A stretch of DNA of 64,000 bases, from assembly GCA_004380135.1 (NCBI GenBank), contig QXCR01000079.1, positions 1 to 64,000 of the forward strand, given 5' to 3'. The stretch is from Stemphylium vesicarium. Taxonomy: Eukaryota > Ascomycota > Dothideomycetes > Pleosporales > Pleosporaceae. This document shows positions 20,405-33,791 of this stretch, piece after piece. The position numbers and the translations under genes were made by a program. Each line of letters starts with the position of its first letter. The stretch's first letter is position 1. The notes beneath the pieces were generated by a model. It ran no database searches and was not told where the DNA came from. It saw only the letters and a list, made by a program, of their open reading frames with translations.

Positions 20405-23400
20405 TCAGTCAGTCAAGCTATTCCGCCACACGTCAATCACTTCCTGCAGATCCTTCAGCCGTGCAGGTTTGAGAAGGTAATGGTTCACACCTGATGCATA
20501 AGCAGCATTACGATCCTTATCGCTAACAAGGCCAGTGAGCGCACAGATGTATGTTGGAGACTGGCTCCCCGACGCTGCTTCAGCTTCGCGGATCTGCCTC
20601 GCAACCTCGAAACCCGACACCTCTGGCATGGAAAGGTCGAGGAAGATCAGATCGAAAGTCTTTGAACTGTCTTGATCCTCAAAAAAGGCGCTTTTGAAAG
20701 CATCAATGGCCTGTTGGCCACCGTCCACTGATTTCGCTGGTATTGTACTGCATTTCTTCGCATACATACTAATCACTTTGAGGTTGACCGGGTTGTCGTC
20801 GACGAGCAGAAGCTTCGGTGCTCTTTGACTCGTTTGAGATGGCATGGTGGGCGTCGATTCGTCTGGGCCGTCAATTTGTCCGGCACCGTTGTTGGAATTG
20901 TTCGGGGCCTCTTCAGTGGCCTCGGTCATAGTCTCGGATTGCTTTCCACCAATTTTCAGGCGAGACACAGCCTCAGACAATTTATTGTCGGGCGCTGTAC
21001 CGTTCGTGCCTCCGTCGCCTCGTTCGCCTGCTAAGACTGCGTCTTCCGCGCAATTGTCAGACGCGTATGACTGTTCATGGGTATCAAGAGGATCTGAGGC
21101 CGGGACCAAGTCGGGAAACAAGCAGGCCACCGCATGCTGGAGACTAGAGAGAGTGACTGGGCCGACGATCATCGCTACGTCGGCTGAGGGCGCTTCACGC
21201 ATGATGACAGAAGCGTGAAGGTCCGGGCAAAGGAGAACACGTTTGGCGTGGTGCATGTCATTGCCACACATTTGTTGTGCATCGATCACGTCCTCTTTGA
21301 GGAAGAATAGCAGACGTGGGTTTGTGCTAGTGGACTGCCACGGGGTGACTGTGACCTGGAACCAGCGACCGAGTCCTTTTGTAATCGACGCCAAGAGCAT
21401 TTCAGTGCAACGTCGATCTCGATCACTACCTTCTTCGCTCCATCGGGATGGTGTGAACAGGCTCAGCTCTAGCTGCGGTAGATTTGGGGTTCCGATTTGA
21501 ACGGTCTGACTTGTGTCAAACACTAATCGACTAGACGGGTAGGTCGCAGTGAAAACAGAGCCGCGTGACTCGTTTGAGTCGACTTTTAATTGACCATCTA
21601 GCGTATTGGTGGTGCGCTTAACTATAGAAAGGCCAAGGCCAGTGCCTTCTACCAGAGGGTCTTCTTGCGAGAACGCGTCGAACAGGGAATGTCGAAGAAA
21701 AGACGAACTCATCCCTTTGCCGGTGTCGGTGACACAAAGTATACAAGAAGTCTCGTTCACGTCTAGCGAGATTCGAACGCAACCGTTAGTGTCTCCAAAC
21801 TTTAGAGCGTTATCCTGTTGAGCCGTTAGCCTGAGATTCAGATCGATGACTCTCGTGTCTAGCTTACGAGCAGGTTTGCGAACACGGCCCGAAAACTGGC
21901 GACAGCCGTGAGACGGCAAGACCAAGTCACATTAGTATCGAAAAGTACTATACGGTGATGATCAGGCCCAATAAAGCGGGCTGAGCGGGCCGACGGTGTG
22001 GGTGATGATTGGCGACTAAGTACATCTTGACCATAACTAGATATTTGTGGTCGTACAGCTTCTTTGAGCCTGAGTCTTTGCGCTTCCAGTTGTACGATCT
22101 CTTCGCACACGTCTACCATGGCGGACACATCTTTTCTTTGATGTGTAGTTGCCATCTGAGGGTAAATTAGGCCGGATTGTGGGGAAGTCAGTCCGTTCGC
22201 GTCGTTCAAGTGTGCTTCTTCGGGGATCCGTGCAGCAGAGCTGATGTTGCTGAAATGCAAAATACGGTCGATAGTTTCTAGCAGTGACACCCCACTGTAC
22301 CTTGCGGTCTCAAGTAGATCGCGTTGATGTGCATCATGAGATGTATCCGCAAGAAGCTCAATGGATGATAGAATTCCATGGAGAGGGGTACGCATCTCGT
22401 GGGACACAGAACCAAGGAAATCCGACTTGATCTTGTCCATGGCTTGCGCTTCCAGGCGTCTTACCTGCGTCATGATTGTTGTGCAGAATGCAGAAATAGA
22501 CGATAAATCCGTAGAGCTGAGGTAAACCCTGGACTGATCATTGGCGAATCCCAAGACCGCTCCAATGTTTCTTTCGTGATAAGTATCCCATAGAGGCATG
22601 AAAACGATTTGTTGGGCTCTTGGAAAGACGTTTGGTAGCTCCGTGCAAATTGTCCGATCGGTCACAGGAGCTACGTCTTCGACGCTCGTGGCAGCTACGA
22701 CGTCGCCCGAATCGCCTAGAATCTGGATGACGCCACCGTGCGGGAACATTTCCAGTAGTTTGTTCATTAAGGCTGGCGAGGGATTCCTGGGTGACTGTGT
22801 CATCAGCCGGAGGTGCTGTGCTAACACTTTGGATCCATTCCAATTAGGGTTGTTGGTCATGAATTTTCCATACATATCCGTTTCCTGTATTCTGACACCA
22901 TCAAATTCGAAGGTGTCGTAAAGCAGGGTCGCTGCCATGCGATATAGACGTAAGGTGGGTTCGCTGTGGAGGTTTGAGACGAGAGTTTGATGCTCTAACT
23001 GAGAATATGGTCGAGGCTGTGCATTTTCAGAGTCGGCGTCCATGCTAGCGGATGATCCAAGCTTGAGCAAACAAGCAACAGCTTGGTTGAACCTCAGTAC
23101 CCTTTTCCCTTCAAGTGCTTCCACCGCTTGCTCAAGATGCTTCGTAATATGCCTTGCTGTTCCAAACATATAGGAACGGTCCGTAGCGGAGAGACCATTT
23201 TCCGAAGGCGTCTCGCTGAAAATGAAGACGGTGCCTATATTTGGGCCGTCGTAAGGATTCAAAGGGATACCAGCATAATATCGAAATTTGGCAATGTCAC
23301 CTTGCACAAAAGGAAGGTTTTTCGTTCTTTCCACCTTTGCCATGTCAAGCTCCTCGTACAAAGCCATACTTCCAGGGTAGTTCCGTTGCGTAATGGTACG

Positions 23401-23840
23401 CTCGCAGAGACCGCCATGATGGGACACTGATTCGCAACCATACCAGCGTGTCGAGTCTGCGAAGGAGCAATTAGATCGTTCAAAGCTGCATTTCAGTATC
23501 TTCTTCCACACTCACCCAACGTGACCCTAGCGTCGCCCAAATTGGCGCGGCTGGCGCCTGAGACGAAGTACTGGGTGTGGTCGTCCAGCAAGCTGACCAT
23601 TGCTAGATCTGCTTGTGTTTGATGAACGATACATCGTAGGAAGGCAGCCAGTGCGCCGTCTGGCTCGTTCCCCGAGGACCTTCCATGCGGCTCCAATGGC
23701 TTGCTCGTTGAGTTGGAGTTTGGAATGCGCTCATATTCAGCCACAGAGGGTAAGACCTGACAGAAGCGACGGACTTCCCACACTCTGGCGCGATCGGCAA
23801 TAAAAGCTTGTTGTTCTTCGCTGAGCTCGGAAATTGCCAT
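20405..23840 (-). CDS. Hybrid sensor histidine kinase with GAF-like input
   Basis: Cytosolic-type hybrid histidine kinase feeding a phosphorelay. Three exons, 23516-23840, 21868-23456 and 20405-21814, with introns of 59 and 53 nt give 1107 residues. The N-terminal half has the GAF-like pattern (RCIVHQTQADLAMVSLLDD), with no membrane segment. The H-box is SVSHEMRTPLHG (His about residue 460), the N-box NALKFGD (about 640), then VTDTGKGM and GTGLGLSIVK (about 695). The receiver domain is at the C-terminus: LLVDDNPVNLK, phospho-acceptor Asp in FLDLSMPEVSG (about 1029), and KPAR. All residues needed for phosphotransfer are present. I chose the ATG at 23840 (MAISELSEEQQAF); the in-frame stretch up to 23921 lacks conserved sequence. 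The signal sensed is unknown. The second intron splits the N-box. Confidence 0.92.
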
Positions 23841-26800
23841 GGTCGGGAGCTGGTTCTCGATAGCGCCTACTGCGCAAACCCCGCGGGCAGGTGGTAGAGT
23901 CTTTTGCGGTACCCGAGACAAAAGAATCCTGCACCAATGTTGTTCCGCGATGTTCCGACTGAGATGTTTGATTCAGTAACATATCGGCTGCGAAATGCGA
24001 CGCACGAGGCTTGTTCCGGGGTTCGCTTGTGGCAAAAATAAGTTGTAAAAGGTGGCGATCTCGGAGTTCGAACGGATGTTCGCCTCGGTAAGCCCAGGCC
24101 TCGCTTACGTAATCTGTCAAGAAGATCTCGATGCTGCATCCGTGGAGCCGGGGTTCACAGCTTTGCAATGGACTTCAACCTGCCCCTGCAGTCGCACGGA
24201 GCCACAGGCTTCCCCAGGGCTGTCAATTATCTCGAGATCGTCGCAGCGTCCTGTCTTCATCGGCACATATCCAGGTAGGTATGCTATACACTCGGCGCAA
24301 AGTACCTCCCGAGGTAATGGCTCCATGCTCTCAGCCCACAATGCAGGTCAAAAACAAATTCCTGTGTTAGATTGGTGGACTGACATGGAAGCTCAAAGTC
24401 GCATCACCGCTTCCTTGCTTCGTTGCTTCTATGAAACGAATCGTTAAAGGCAAGCAAGTCTGGACCGACCTGGACGTCATCACATGTCATTCGTTCTCGC
24501 GTCCATTTTCCGCGCCATCAACGTAGGAAGTAGGAATGTATGTGTGAACTCGAGATTGCTCTTCTGTATGGCTACCCACCTTTCTCGTGTCGAACGCTCA
24601 AAAGTAACCTTCCGTCATGGAAATGAACCACTACTGCCCTGATGCCTACAGTAGGTGAATTTCAAACAAAGACGAGAGGAGCAATAATAGTCACCAAATC
24701 TTATGCCAGGCAAAAGAAATCCAACTTTCTTCTTGCATCTTCGCAACGTATAGAATCAAGATGCTGCGCATGGAAGGACGCCCTCATTCTGTCTTATTAG
24801 CGATTGGAGATATTACATTTGATTGGAGAGAAGAGGAAAGCAAAAGCCGAAATGAGTGATCGACATTCTTGAGAGATTCTGAATAATTACAATAATGAAG
24901 TTGTATGAGGGGCAATGCTATTGCCAGCAAATAACACCCCAAAGTGGAAGAGCTGACGATTTCCGCTAGATGTTACAAGCGTTCTTCCAGGCCTGCTCTT
25001 TTCGTCATTTTCAAGCGAAAGTCCCTACCCGTGATCAGCCAACTAATGTTTGTTCTAAGAACAACAATGTGTTATCATCCTTTAATGAACTGAGATATCT
25101 TGTGATCGATAATGCCGTGATTGTGGTTCTGGTGAGGATTCCGCCGAATCGATTCATATGAAAGGCTCGGAAGAAAAAACCAAGAAAATCTTAGATCTCT
25201 TTTGTCCTTCGAACAGGCGTCGATGACATGCATATCTTATACTAGTCCTCAATCCGGTGAGCTGGTCTCCTGAAGATGTCACTCGGTAACCGATACCCGT
25301 TGCCACCCGCAGTGATGTGGCTGCCTTGCATCGATCGGACCATTTTCCCTAAATGGTCCCGTAAGCTTTTCAGCTCCACACCACCCAGTGGCTACGGCCT
25401 AGTTATTTGCATTATTGTCCATCATAGGACCACAGCTGAAGGACTCGCAGGCTTGAGGTGAATCTAGGCTCATCGACTTAGTCGGATGTTCAACATTCCG
25501 CGCACTGCTGCTGACCGCCAAAAGGTCTTTGGTCTTGCCGATGAATGCACAGTATATCACTGCAAGATGTTTCACTCGACAGGCAACTAGTGCGCACGAT
25601 GTACGAACGGCTGATTTGATGTGTGGAAGCGCCACAGTAAAGCCCGATCGCCTTGTTCATTGATCCGGCAGCTTCGTAGGCTGTAGCGTCCAAATGCCGC
25701 GGTATATCCTTGTTGTAGTGACGTTCAGGAGAAAGGTAGAACACCTAGGAAAGAGTAGACTTGACGAAAACATTGCGAGTAGCAAATGAAGTCGCTGATC
25801 GTTAGAGACAGCAAGCTGGTAACGAGAAGATATTGCAATGCGAATAGACAAGGGAAAGGTATGCACTAGTCCATAAGACATAACCGGTTCTGAGCTGTCA
25901 AGGAAATTGGATACCATGGTAGGGAAGGAAGAGGGACATGGATCTTACCCTATCTAATCAGCTTTCATTACTCGATCAAGATACTGCAATGTTTTGAAGG
26001 TTACAGCTGGTCTGTGCTAATGGTGACCAATCTCTAGTGAACAGGGCGCGGTGGATCTGACATTGTGGTGACTGAACGCTTTTGTTGCCTCGTTAAACAT
26101 GGAGCAGAGGCGATAGCGTATTCATCAACAGCTCTCGCGCTTCACGCCACACAGACTTAAAATCGTACGCCTCTTTCTGCTTTTAGTAAAAGTGAATGGA
26201 CAGGGACCGGAAAAATATACTCCAAATTTCCGCGTGCACGTCAGAATATGCAGATCACAGTCTGCGTAGCTTGTGGTTTTTCATTCGTATTTCCAACAGC
26301 ACTCCTCGGCAGTAAAATCCATCTCGATACGATGCTCAAAGACGAAACGTGGTGCGCAAAATGCGCAGTGGAAGAGTTATGGAACCGCAGAGTAGGTTGA
26401 GGTTGGGGTTTCGGGGTTTGCCGCACGTAGTGATCTGAGTCCTCCAGTCATCACAATCCCTTGGTACTGGCCCCCAACAAATCTTCCCAGATCTGCATTG
26501 GACTGAAGGCCGTCCGTAGTAAATATTGCGCAATCGCACGGGTCCAGCCTTCCCCCACCTGCCGCTTGTGGCAGGAGTATGAGGAAGCTTGCAAAGCAGG
26601 CGAGGACCCTCGAGCACTCAAGCCACACACTACCTAGGTACTGCGTTCTTCCCCACCCCGGGCTGATCTCAAGGTGAGCTTGCAAGCTTACAGTGCAAGA
26701 GACGATGATTATGCATACACCGATGGCCTTAGTGCATACTTTCTCAGAGATCAGGATCGAGCACAACTGCTTTTTCTAGGCATGGCGCTGCATCCACACC

Positions 26801-29800
26801 GATTGACAATGCCTCGTTGTCATCGCATTATGCGGCTATATCTCATAACCCTTATCACAGAATTTTGGTGCCTGGTCCTCTGAGGAAATCACATGTACCC
26901 AATGTTCCGCCATTAAAACAGGCTAATTGTCTATCGGCTGCACCGTGACGAAAGAAACCGATTTCAGGCGAAATGGAGCGGGAACGATGACGTTATAGAA
27001 GCTTTGGATGATCTCAACGCGTTCGTATCGATCTGCTGACGGCCTTCCAAGCTGCTCTTAACGGCCTTCCCATCCGCGCCCAAAGGCTTCGTGCACATTT
27101 TTGTCAATGGGTTCGAATAACAATTAAGAGCGGATCAGGTATAAGAACCGATGACCTATTCCCACTCCGATTCGAATTCGTGAGATTGCACAGCTCTTTT
27201 AGTCTTGCATCGGCGAAACGCTTGTAGGGTGCACAAGTAATTGGTCATCCAATCATGAGCTACTCCTGTGTTCCACTGTCTTTTAGCCTTACCTCTCTGA
27301 CCTATCAGTGTAACCTATTGGGCTGTCCTCCAATTGATTGTTTAAGCACTTGCATGCAACTGAATCATCCTCTGGTTTCCTGATCAAACACTTTGCCTTC
27401 TGTAATCTGTGTAGCCCTGGTAGGCGCCCTTCCCATAACTTTCTGCAGCCGTGCAACCATTTTTATGTGCGCGGATACAGCTTTGGTGGCTGACCCCACA
27501 TCTCTGGAACTACTCTTGCTCGCGGAGATCCATTGGCCCTCGAATCATACATCGCGCTGGGTACGAAAGCTCGTGACTTCACAGACTTCCGCATCTGGGG
27601 AAAAGGGCCAAAATGTAAGACCGCTTTATAGACATCCGATGCACCGTGATTCTGTGTGTGCGCGTGTCTTCTCGGGATTGGTAAGATAGCCTTCGGCGCG
27701 GAAACCCGACGCCTCCGAGACAACGGTAACCCTTACATCTACAACGATCGGTTTCATCCCTTAGTTGGGGTCGCCCTCAACGTAGCCTGAATTGCATGAC
27801 GATAGAGTTGTGCGGTCTCTTACGCACGCCTATCTCAAGCAGCCTACCTGGTAAGTGTATCAGGTTATGCTGCAACACCAAATATGAGTTCGGATACTGA
27901 AACCATCGTAGCCAGGGCGCTACCGATAAACATCCTTGTCGGATTTGAGACTCGACTGATGCCAGGCCTCCGTGTTCCCCTATTAATGTTTCTCAAGACG
28001 GGCAGCCTACAGAAGTCAACTTTTGCCTTATTTTGAACCTTTCAAGCGCAAATGTCGAGGAACGTAAAGTAAATTTAGTGGTGGAGCACAGTGTTCACCT
28101 CAACGCTCTCCGACAGCGATAGAGACCTTTACGAGTATATCCAGGCGATGGTGGAGGATCTCACTAAGTGAGCTCAATCCTTATATCCCATATCCCTGCA
28201 ATGGAGAAATGTCGCAGTGCCGAATCTAAGATGTACTCCAAGGAAGGGCTTCCTAATCCACCGGATTGTTTCGAGGCCCATATCAGGCTGTTCCTCAGAA
28301 GGAAAACTATGGTTTCACTCGAAAAAAGCTAGAAAGCCTCCCTGTTTGCTGCCCGCGATCACTTATCGCTATACCAGCAATAAGGCAATCGCAAACGCTT
28401 GGGGTCACTTTCCTTTGCTTACCGGTAAGCCTCGAGGCTGTAGATACCTGAGTTTGTGCCCAATTCCAGGTGCAGGTTTTCGATCCGCCATCTCCAGATT
28501 CAGAGTCCTGCATGAAGTGTGTGCTCTCAGCTGTACCTGCGAGTGTGCCACGGATGCGGTATTTGCTACTCTCCGCCAGCGCAACCCACCCTCTTTCTCG
28601 TTTGCCAACGCACCTCCAATCCCTATCGAACACGCACAGCCTGGATGAAAAAGCCAGTGGGGCTTTCTATCTCTTTGATGCTAGGACATCGAGCCCCAGG
28701 AGCTTCGCTGAGCATTGGGATTGCTAGGAGATGTGTGTAACAGTTGCGTCGCATGGCGTTTCGGTAGATGCACTAGGCGTGTTTCGTGGATCCAAGTGGA
28801 CAGCACTGTGCGATGATGTATTAAGTCATCGGTACTGAGTAAACCTTCCGTGGAAATATTCTTCCTCGTAGTAACCAGACTGATATGGTAAGACGGCGCA
28901 CAACAGCGAATGGCTCGATCCGCCCCGCCCAGTTGTTGTAATCGCATTCCAAGGTTCCTTTCAAGGTGAACCCTGCCTGAACTCAGCGACTCTTAGCCTG
29001 CGCCTCACATTTATGTTGCCGATCACATACCGGAAGATCGGAACACCGGAACACCGCACTTATGAGGACTGTGCAAAGTCCATGCTTGCTGCAGTCGAGC
29101 ATATCGTCTCATGCTGTGGCCGCACCCTTACTAGGCGACGTGCCTCTTCGTGTTCCATGGATCCGCGGATTCCGCAGCGTTGAACAAATGATCGAGGCGA
29201 CACTCAAATAATCCGTGGTTTCAGCTGTTTATCTGCGGAAGGCTTGAGCGGAGTAGAGCTGAATGCGCATATCTGGTGGAGGCAACGTTCAAAGAGTCGC
29301 AGTGTATTGATGGGTTGGCTGTGAGTAAGGCCGGGCAATCTGACAGTGGGCGCAATCGCAGAAAGATGGAAAACCTGAAGAGGGAGTAGCTGTCATAATC
29401 CATTCAACGGGAAAGGCAAACGAGCTACACACCTTTAGCGCCTTATGATGGGCCCTTTCACAATTGCCGTGCTGCTACATTGGGGCCAGAACCCATATCC
29501 GGAGAAACAGAGTTCATGTGCGGGTGGTGGCCTCTCATCGTCAGGTGAGCACCAGATATGTACCCGTGGACCTGAGCGGAACCGGTGAAGACCAAACCAG
29601 TCCACATAGTCTATGTGTGTACTCGGGCGTATGAGGCTGAACAGTTCCGATCCAGAATAAATATGGGCACGCGCCAGCCGCACTAAAGCAGGCAGTTGCC
29701 TTCATGAGGGCTTCTTGAAGGACTCGCTGCCTGGCGCGGGTCGCTTACGTAGACACCTGGGGCATCTGTTCCTGGTCCCGAAAGAGCCTTGGCGGTTGCC

Positions 29801-30242
29801 TTACGCAATTTTGCGAACCACTTAGGCAAACACATGAGGCTCTGCTCAAGCATATACGGCGCCTTCGCAGGTTCTTCTCGCGCTCATCGCGGTCCTTCGC
29901 AAACCCCTTTTGACCAACCCAAAGCTGACAAAGTTGTTTCGTCGCGCGTCGATTTGCGTCAGCACAGAAGTGGGTCATTGTCAACCATCCGCGCCTCCGC
30001 ACTTTTGGCCCCCAACCTGGACATAATTCCAAGCTTCATCTATGCGCGGCGACGCACGACAACTGCCAAGGACGAATTTTGGCTCAGTGCTTAGGTTTCC
30101 AGGGTCAAATCTACGTCACACCTAAAGCGAGCCCACGACGGTGGCAATGTGAAGATTCGAACGACAGATACGGCCAACTTTTTTGTTTCACAAAATTCCA
30201 GACGATACTATTGGATCACCTGCATCTGAATTGCAACTTCGC
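23841..30242. other. 6.4-kb gene-poor stretch
   Basis: No gene is supported. GC content looks similar to the rest of the window, so there is no sign of AT-rich RIP damage. Open frames are under 150 codons, mostly without ATG, and carry no transposase, reverse transcriptase or other domain motif. The most protein-like pieces are plus-strand fragments near 28082-28168 (DRDLYEYIQAMVEDLTK, followed by GTGAGC) and 28266-28735 (KLESLPVCCPRSLIAIPAIR), which could be exon remnants. No tRNA, long repeat or array was seen by eye. Confidence 0.5.
28082..28735 (+). pseudogene. Possible exon remnants, unknown gene
   Basis: Three plus-strand pieces in different frames look more protein-like than their surroundings: 28082-28168 ending at a GTGAGC donor, 28266-28451 and 28470-28727. 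They cannot be joined into one frame with good splice sites throughout. I recognise no family. They may be relics of a decayed gene or chance frames. Confidence 0.2.
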
Positions 30243-32767
30243 ATGATGAACGGTGGCGATATAATACACTCGCGTTTCGCCCAAGCGTTGAAGATTCAAC
30301 CTGGCCAGAGCACGCACACGTGCCCGTACCCTGATCATGGAGGGCGAATATTCCAAACTTTCGAGCAACTATACGATCATTGTAGGGCGGAGCATAACGC
30401 GGATTTTGAAGGTTTGGGTGCACGAGAAGCACGTGCCAAATTTCGAGAATTGAGCTCAAAGTTCAGGTGAGCTCACTAAAAGCCCACTGGATCGTGTCTC
30501 GACTCAAATGCTAATGATATTCGAAGATCTGATCATTCATCAATAGCCACTGCAGGAGAAAAGTCTGCGCCCGATATTGCTGCGCTCACCCTGAACTCAG
30601 GGACGGTGTCTCGTCAGAACTCACCGCCGTCCGGAAAGAAACGTCCGGCAGAGCATGAGTTTAGTGGCCGTAGGGGGAAGGCACCCTCCCATATAGAAGT
30701 CGCGGATTCCGACTACTCAAGACAGATTCCACATACTATCTCGTCGGATAGGGCAAGATCGAAACCTCAAGATGCCCGACTTTTCAATCCTAAACAGGCG
30801 ACAAGAGGAACGACTTCCCCCTATCGAACTACACCCGAGCAGTCGAGCGAGTGGTCAGCTGAAGCTGCCAAAAGCACAGATCTTCACTCTCCGCAAAATA
30901 AGTCCCGTGTCCGTGAACAACAACGGATTACGCCTAAAGATCAGAATGTTCAGCGCCAACCGGGCGTTCTTGAGCTTCAGCGACATGATGCGCGGTATCC
31001 TGGATTACTGCTACAGCCTGATAGTCGGCCAATCTCGCAAGAGCAACTAGCATCTGAGGTCAAGTCAATCTATGCGGGGCTCACCATGGTCGAAACTAAA
31101 TGTATACATGTCGATCGTGCTCAAGCAGCGGCCGTGCAAGACCCCGAAACTAAACTTGCCCCGGATCATTGGCAGGCATTGATCGCTCTCCATAGAACTT
31201 TGTTGCATGAACATCATGATTTCTTTCTAGCTAGTCAGCATCCCTCCGCTTCGCCAGCTCTTCGTCGCCTGGCTGGAAAATACTCCATGCCTGCACGCAT
31301 GTGGAAACACGGGATTCATTCGTTTTTGGAGTTACTTCGGCGGCGTCTTCCTGAGAGTATCGACTACATGCTCGCGTTCATTTACCTGGCGTATCAAATG
31401 ATGGCTCTGCTATACGAGACGGTTCCAGCCTTTGAGGATACTTGGATCGAATGCTTGGGGGATCTTGGCCGTTACCGAATGGCCATCGAAGACGAGGACG
31501 TCCGTGATCGCGACATTTGGGCTGGAGTTGCGCGCTCCTGGTATTCGAAGGCAGCAGACAAGAACCCGACTGTGGGACGATTGTACCATCATCTTGCTAT
31601 CCTGGCTCGGCCCAATGCCCTGCTACAGATGTACTACTACTCCAGATCGTTGACGTGTGTCAAGCCTTTCGGAAGCGCACGTGACTCGATCCTCACTCTT
31701 CTGGATCCCATACTCGGACGCGCTCCCGCCAATCTGACACACGCCCTTCCAATCGACAACAGCTTCATCAAAACACATGCTCTGCAGTTTACGGGAGCTT
31801 CTGTGAAGGTTGAAGAGAAAGATCAGTCTTCAAGCGAGTTGGAGGGTGCGGAGGATGCCGAGGACGAGACGAGGGAACAGCCTTCGGAAGAGTTTCTGGG
31901 CGCGAAGGCTGAATTCATGGGCAGTTTGGATAACCATATTGGTCGGGTCACAGCGAAGTGGAAGGAGCAAGGCGTATACGTTGCTGTGACAAACATCGCG
32001 GGCTGGTTCAACTATGGCACTGAAGGCAATGCTCTGCGTCAAGCGTTCAACATTGAGAATGCCAAAGGCCTGAACGCCCCGGAGGAACATCCAGTTGCTG
32101 CACCAGTGACTGATCAGCAGAAAGCCACTACCAAAGATGTGCCCGAAACGCTTGAAAAACTCCACAAGCGAGGCGCCTTTAAGAACGCCAAACTCCTCTC
32201 CGACGATACGTTTGCTCTTGCGCTCCGCCGAATCGGCGACAAGAACGTGCTTCCCCACGTACTGACCATGCTTTCCTTCATTCATTCCCTAGCTTCATTC
32301 ACGTCCGACACATACGTTCACTCTTTCCTCAAAGACACTCCTTGGACCGAGCTCGTGGCCTTTCTCAATACGTTGTTGAAAACCGAAAATCATATGCAAA
32401 AACACTCGCAAAACCAAACATCAGACATCAATACGTTGCTTTCTGCAAATTTGTTTCCCGCAGACGGCGAGAGAGGAGACGAGCTGCCGCTTCCAGAGGA
32501 CTACCTTGTCCGAGGATTGATCTGGGCGCAGGACTACTTCCCTGAGAAATGGTTTGAGAGGGAGCATGATGAGGAAGAGAGGACACTGGAGTTGGCGAGT
32601 ACGGTCAAGAATCGCACGGAGAGGGTGCTTAGGCTTGGATATGCCATTGCGAAGGTTTGTGACCTTGTTGCGGCTGTGCTCTGGAATCTAACGGTATACA
32701 GTTCAACCGCTGGATATCATACGACATGGACGCGCATGTTTTTGTGGTCCTCAGTCCTACAAAATGA
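30243..32767 (+). CDS. Est1/SMG7-type DNA/RNA-binding domain protein with zinc-finger-like N-terminus
   Basis: Three exons, 30243-30466, 30527-32654 and 32702-32767, with introns of 60 and 47 nt give 805 residues. The middle (about residues 270-480) has the Est1/SMG5-7 helical-repeat pattern: WQALIALHRTLLHEHHDFFLASQHP, DIWAGVARSWYSKAADKNP and GRLYHHLAILARPNALLQMYY, which in relatives binds telomerase RNA or phosphorylated Upf1. The N-terminus holds a finger-like motif with Cys27, His32, His46 and His51, where the second Cys of a C2H2 finger is His. A serine-rich basic linker follows. The last intron is important: reading through it adds 200 spurious residues, whereas splicing gives FNRWISYDMDAHVFVVLSPTK and a stop. 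A 5' extension to 30183 starts at TTG, so the ATG at 30243 is preferred, but an upstream exon is possible. Whether it serves telomeres or RNA decay is unknown. Confidence 0.8.
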
Positions 32768-33791
32768 TTGGGCAACTCAGTCGTTCATTGCTTTGCTTAA
32801 GTTGTTCGCTTTGCAGTACATGCATGAATTTTTACCGTCCGATCTTTTATCAACTCTCCTTCATTACGACGCTTTCATTATCGAAGTTGTCGAGAGTTCA
32901 ACACGGACGTTAGGGACACGGTACACTGTCCATTGGAGGCAAACTTGCCGCTACGGGCCCGGTTGGAGGGTGTGTCAAATTGATCTACATGCACTCTCCG
33001 GTCGACGAGCCATTCGTCGTGTCGCGGATGACGGGGTAGGTAAGAAGTGTTTGGGAGGCGTCAGGGAGAAGGGATCACACACTGTAACTACAGTTTTTTT
33101 TATTTTCATTCGTCGTAGAAAAGGTGGCAGGATTGGCTTCAGGTATGAATTCAGGATCAATATATGGTATCAGCCCATTCGATCAACAGAGAATGGTAGA
33201 AGTCACAGCAATATGGTATCTCCAATCCGCATCCTCGTAGCTTCTCTTGCGACCTGTGTGTTATCCACGATCCTCCACGCACGGCTTTGGCACCATACAG
33301 CCATCTGACGCTTGAGATTAACACCAAAATTCTCGAACAATCATTGCAAGCGCAAGTCGATACCACAGTCGGTTCCAACTCTGTCTCATATGTCCTTCCT
33401 CATCGACATGACTCGTGAGCATCGTGATAAATCATCCTATTGCAGAAACCTCATCCCAACAACTGACAACAACTGAATACGATGGGATGTACAAGAAAAT
33501 GATCTAGGCTCAAAGTTGCTCTCACGATTGCATAGTCAACGGCTGTCTTCACGGAGCCCTCAGCAGCCGTGCCTTCGGCCACTGGTCTTTTGATGAGTTT
33601 CTGTTCATTTGAAATTCTACGGGCCCAGCTCAGTGGAGAACATGATTTGAATTAAGACGGACATAGAGAGATCTTGTGCAAACGAGAAAGAATCATAAGA
33701 CTAGCCGTAGCACCGAGATCGAAACATACATAATCCATACACCACAACGCCGTGCACAATCACGTCATTACGAAATCCCCCATTCACGTTC
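32768..33791. other. Intergenic, Est1-type / Ku70 convergent 3' ends
   Basis: This 1-kb stretch lies between two convergent stops. An open frame continues from the Est1-type gene to 33308 but has low-complexity, non-conserved content and is bypassed by the last intron. Nothing else is recognised. Confidence 0.5.

Noticed and set aside
23841..30242. RIP-mutated transposon island
   Set aside because: Base composition is not AT-rich, no terminal repeats or transposase pieces are visible; only a computed RIP index could reopen this.
32655..33308. C-terminal extension of the Est1-type protein
   Set aside because: A 47-nt GT-AG intron at 32655-32701 leads to a conserved-looking short end; the extension is basic and low in family features.
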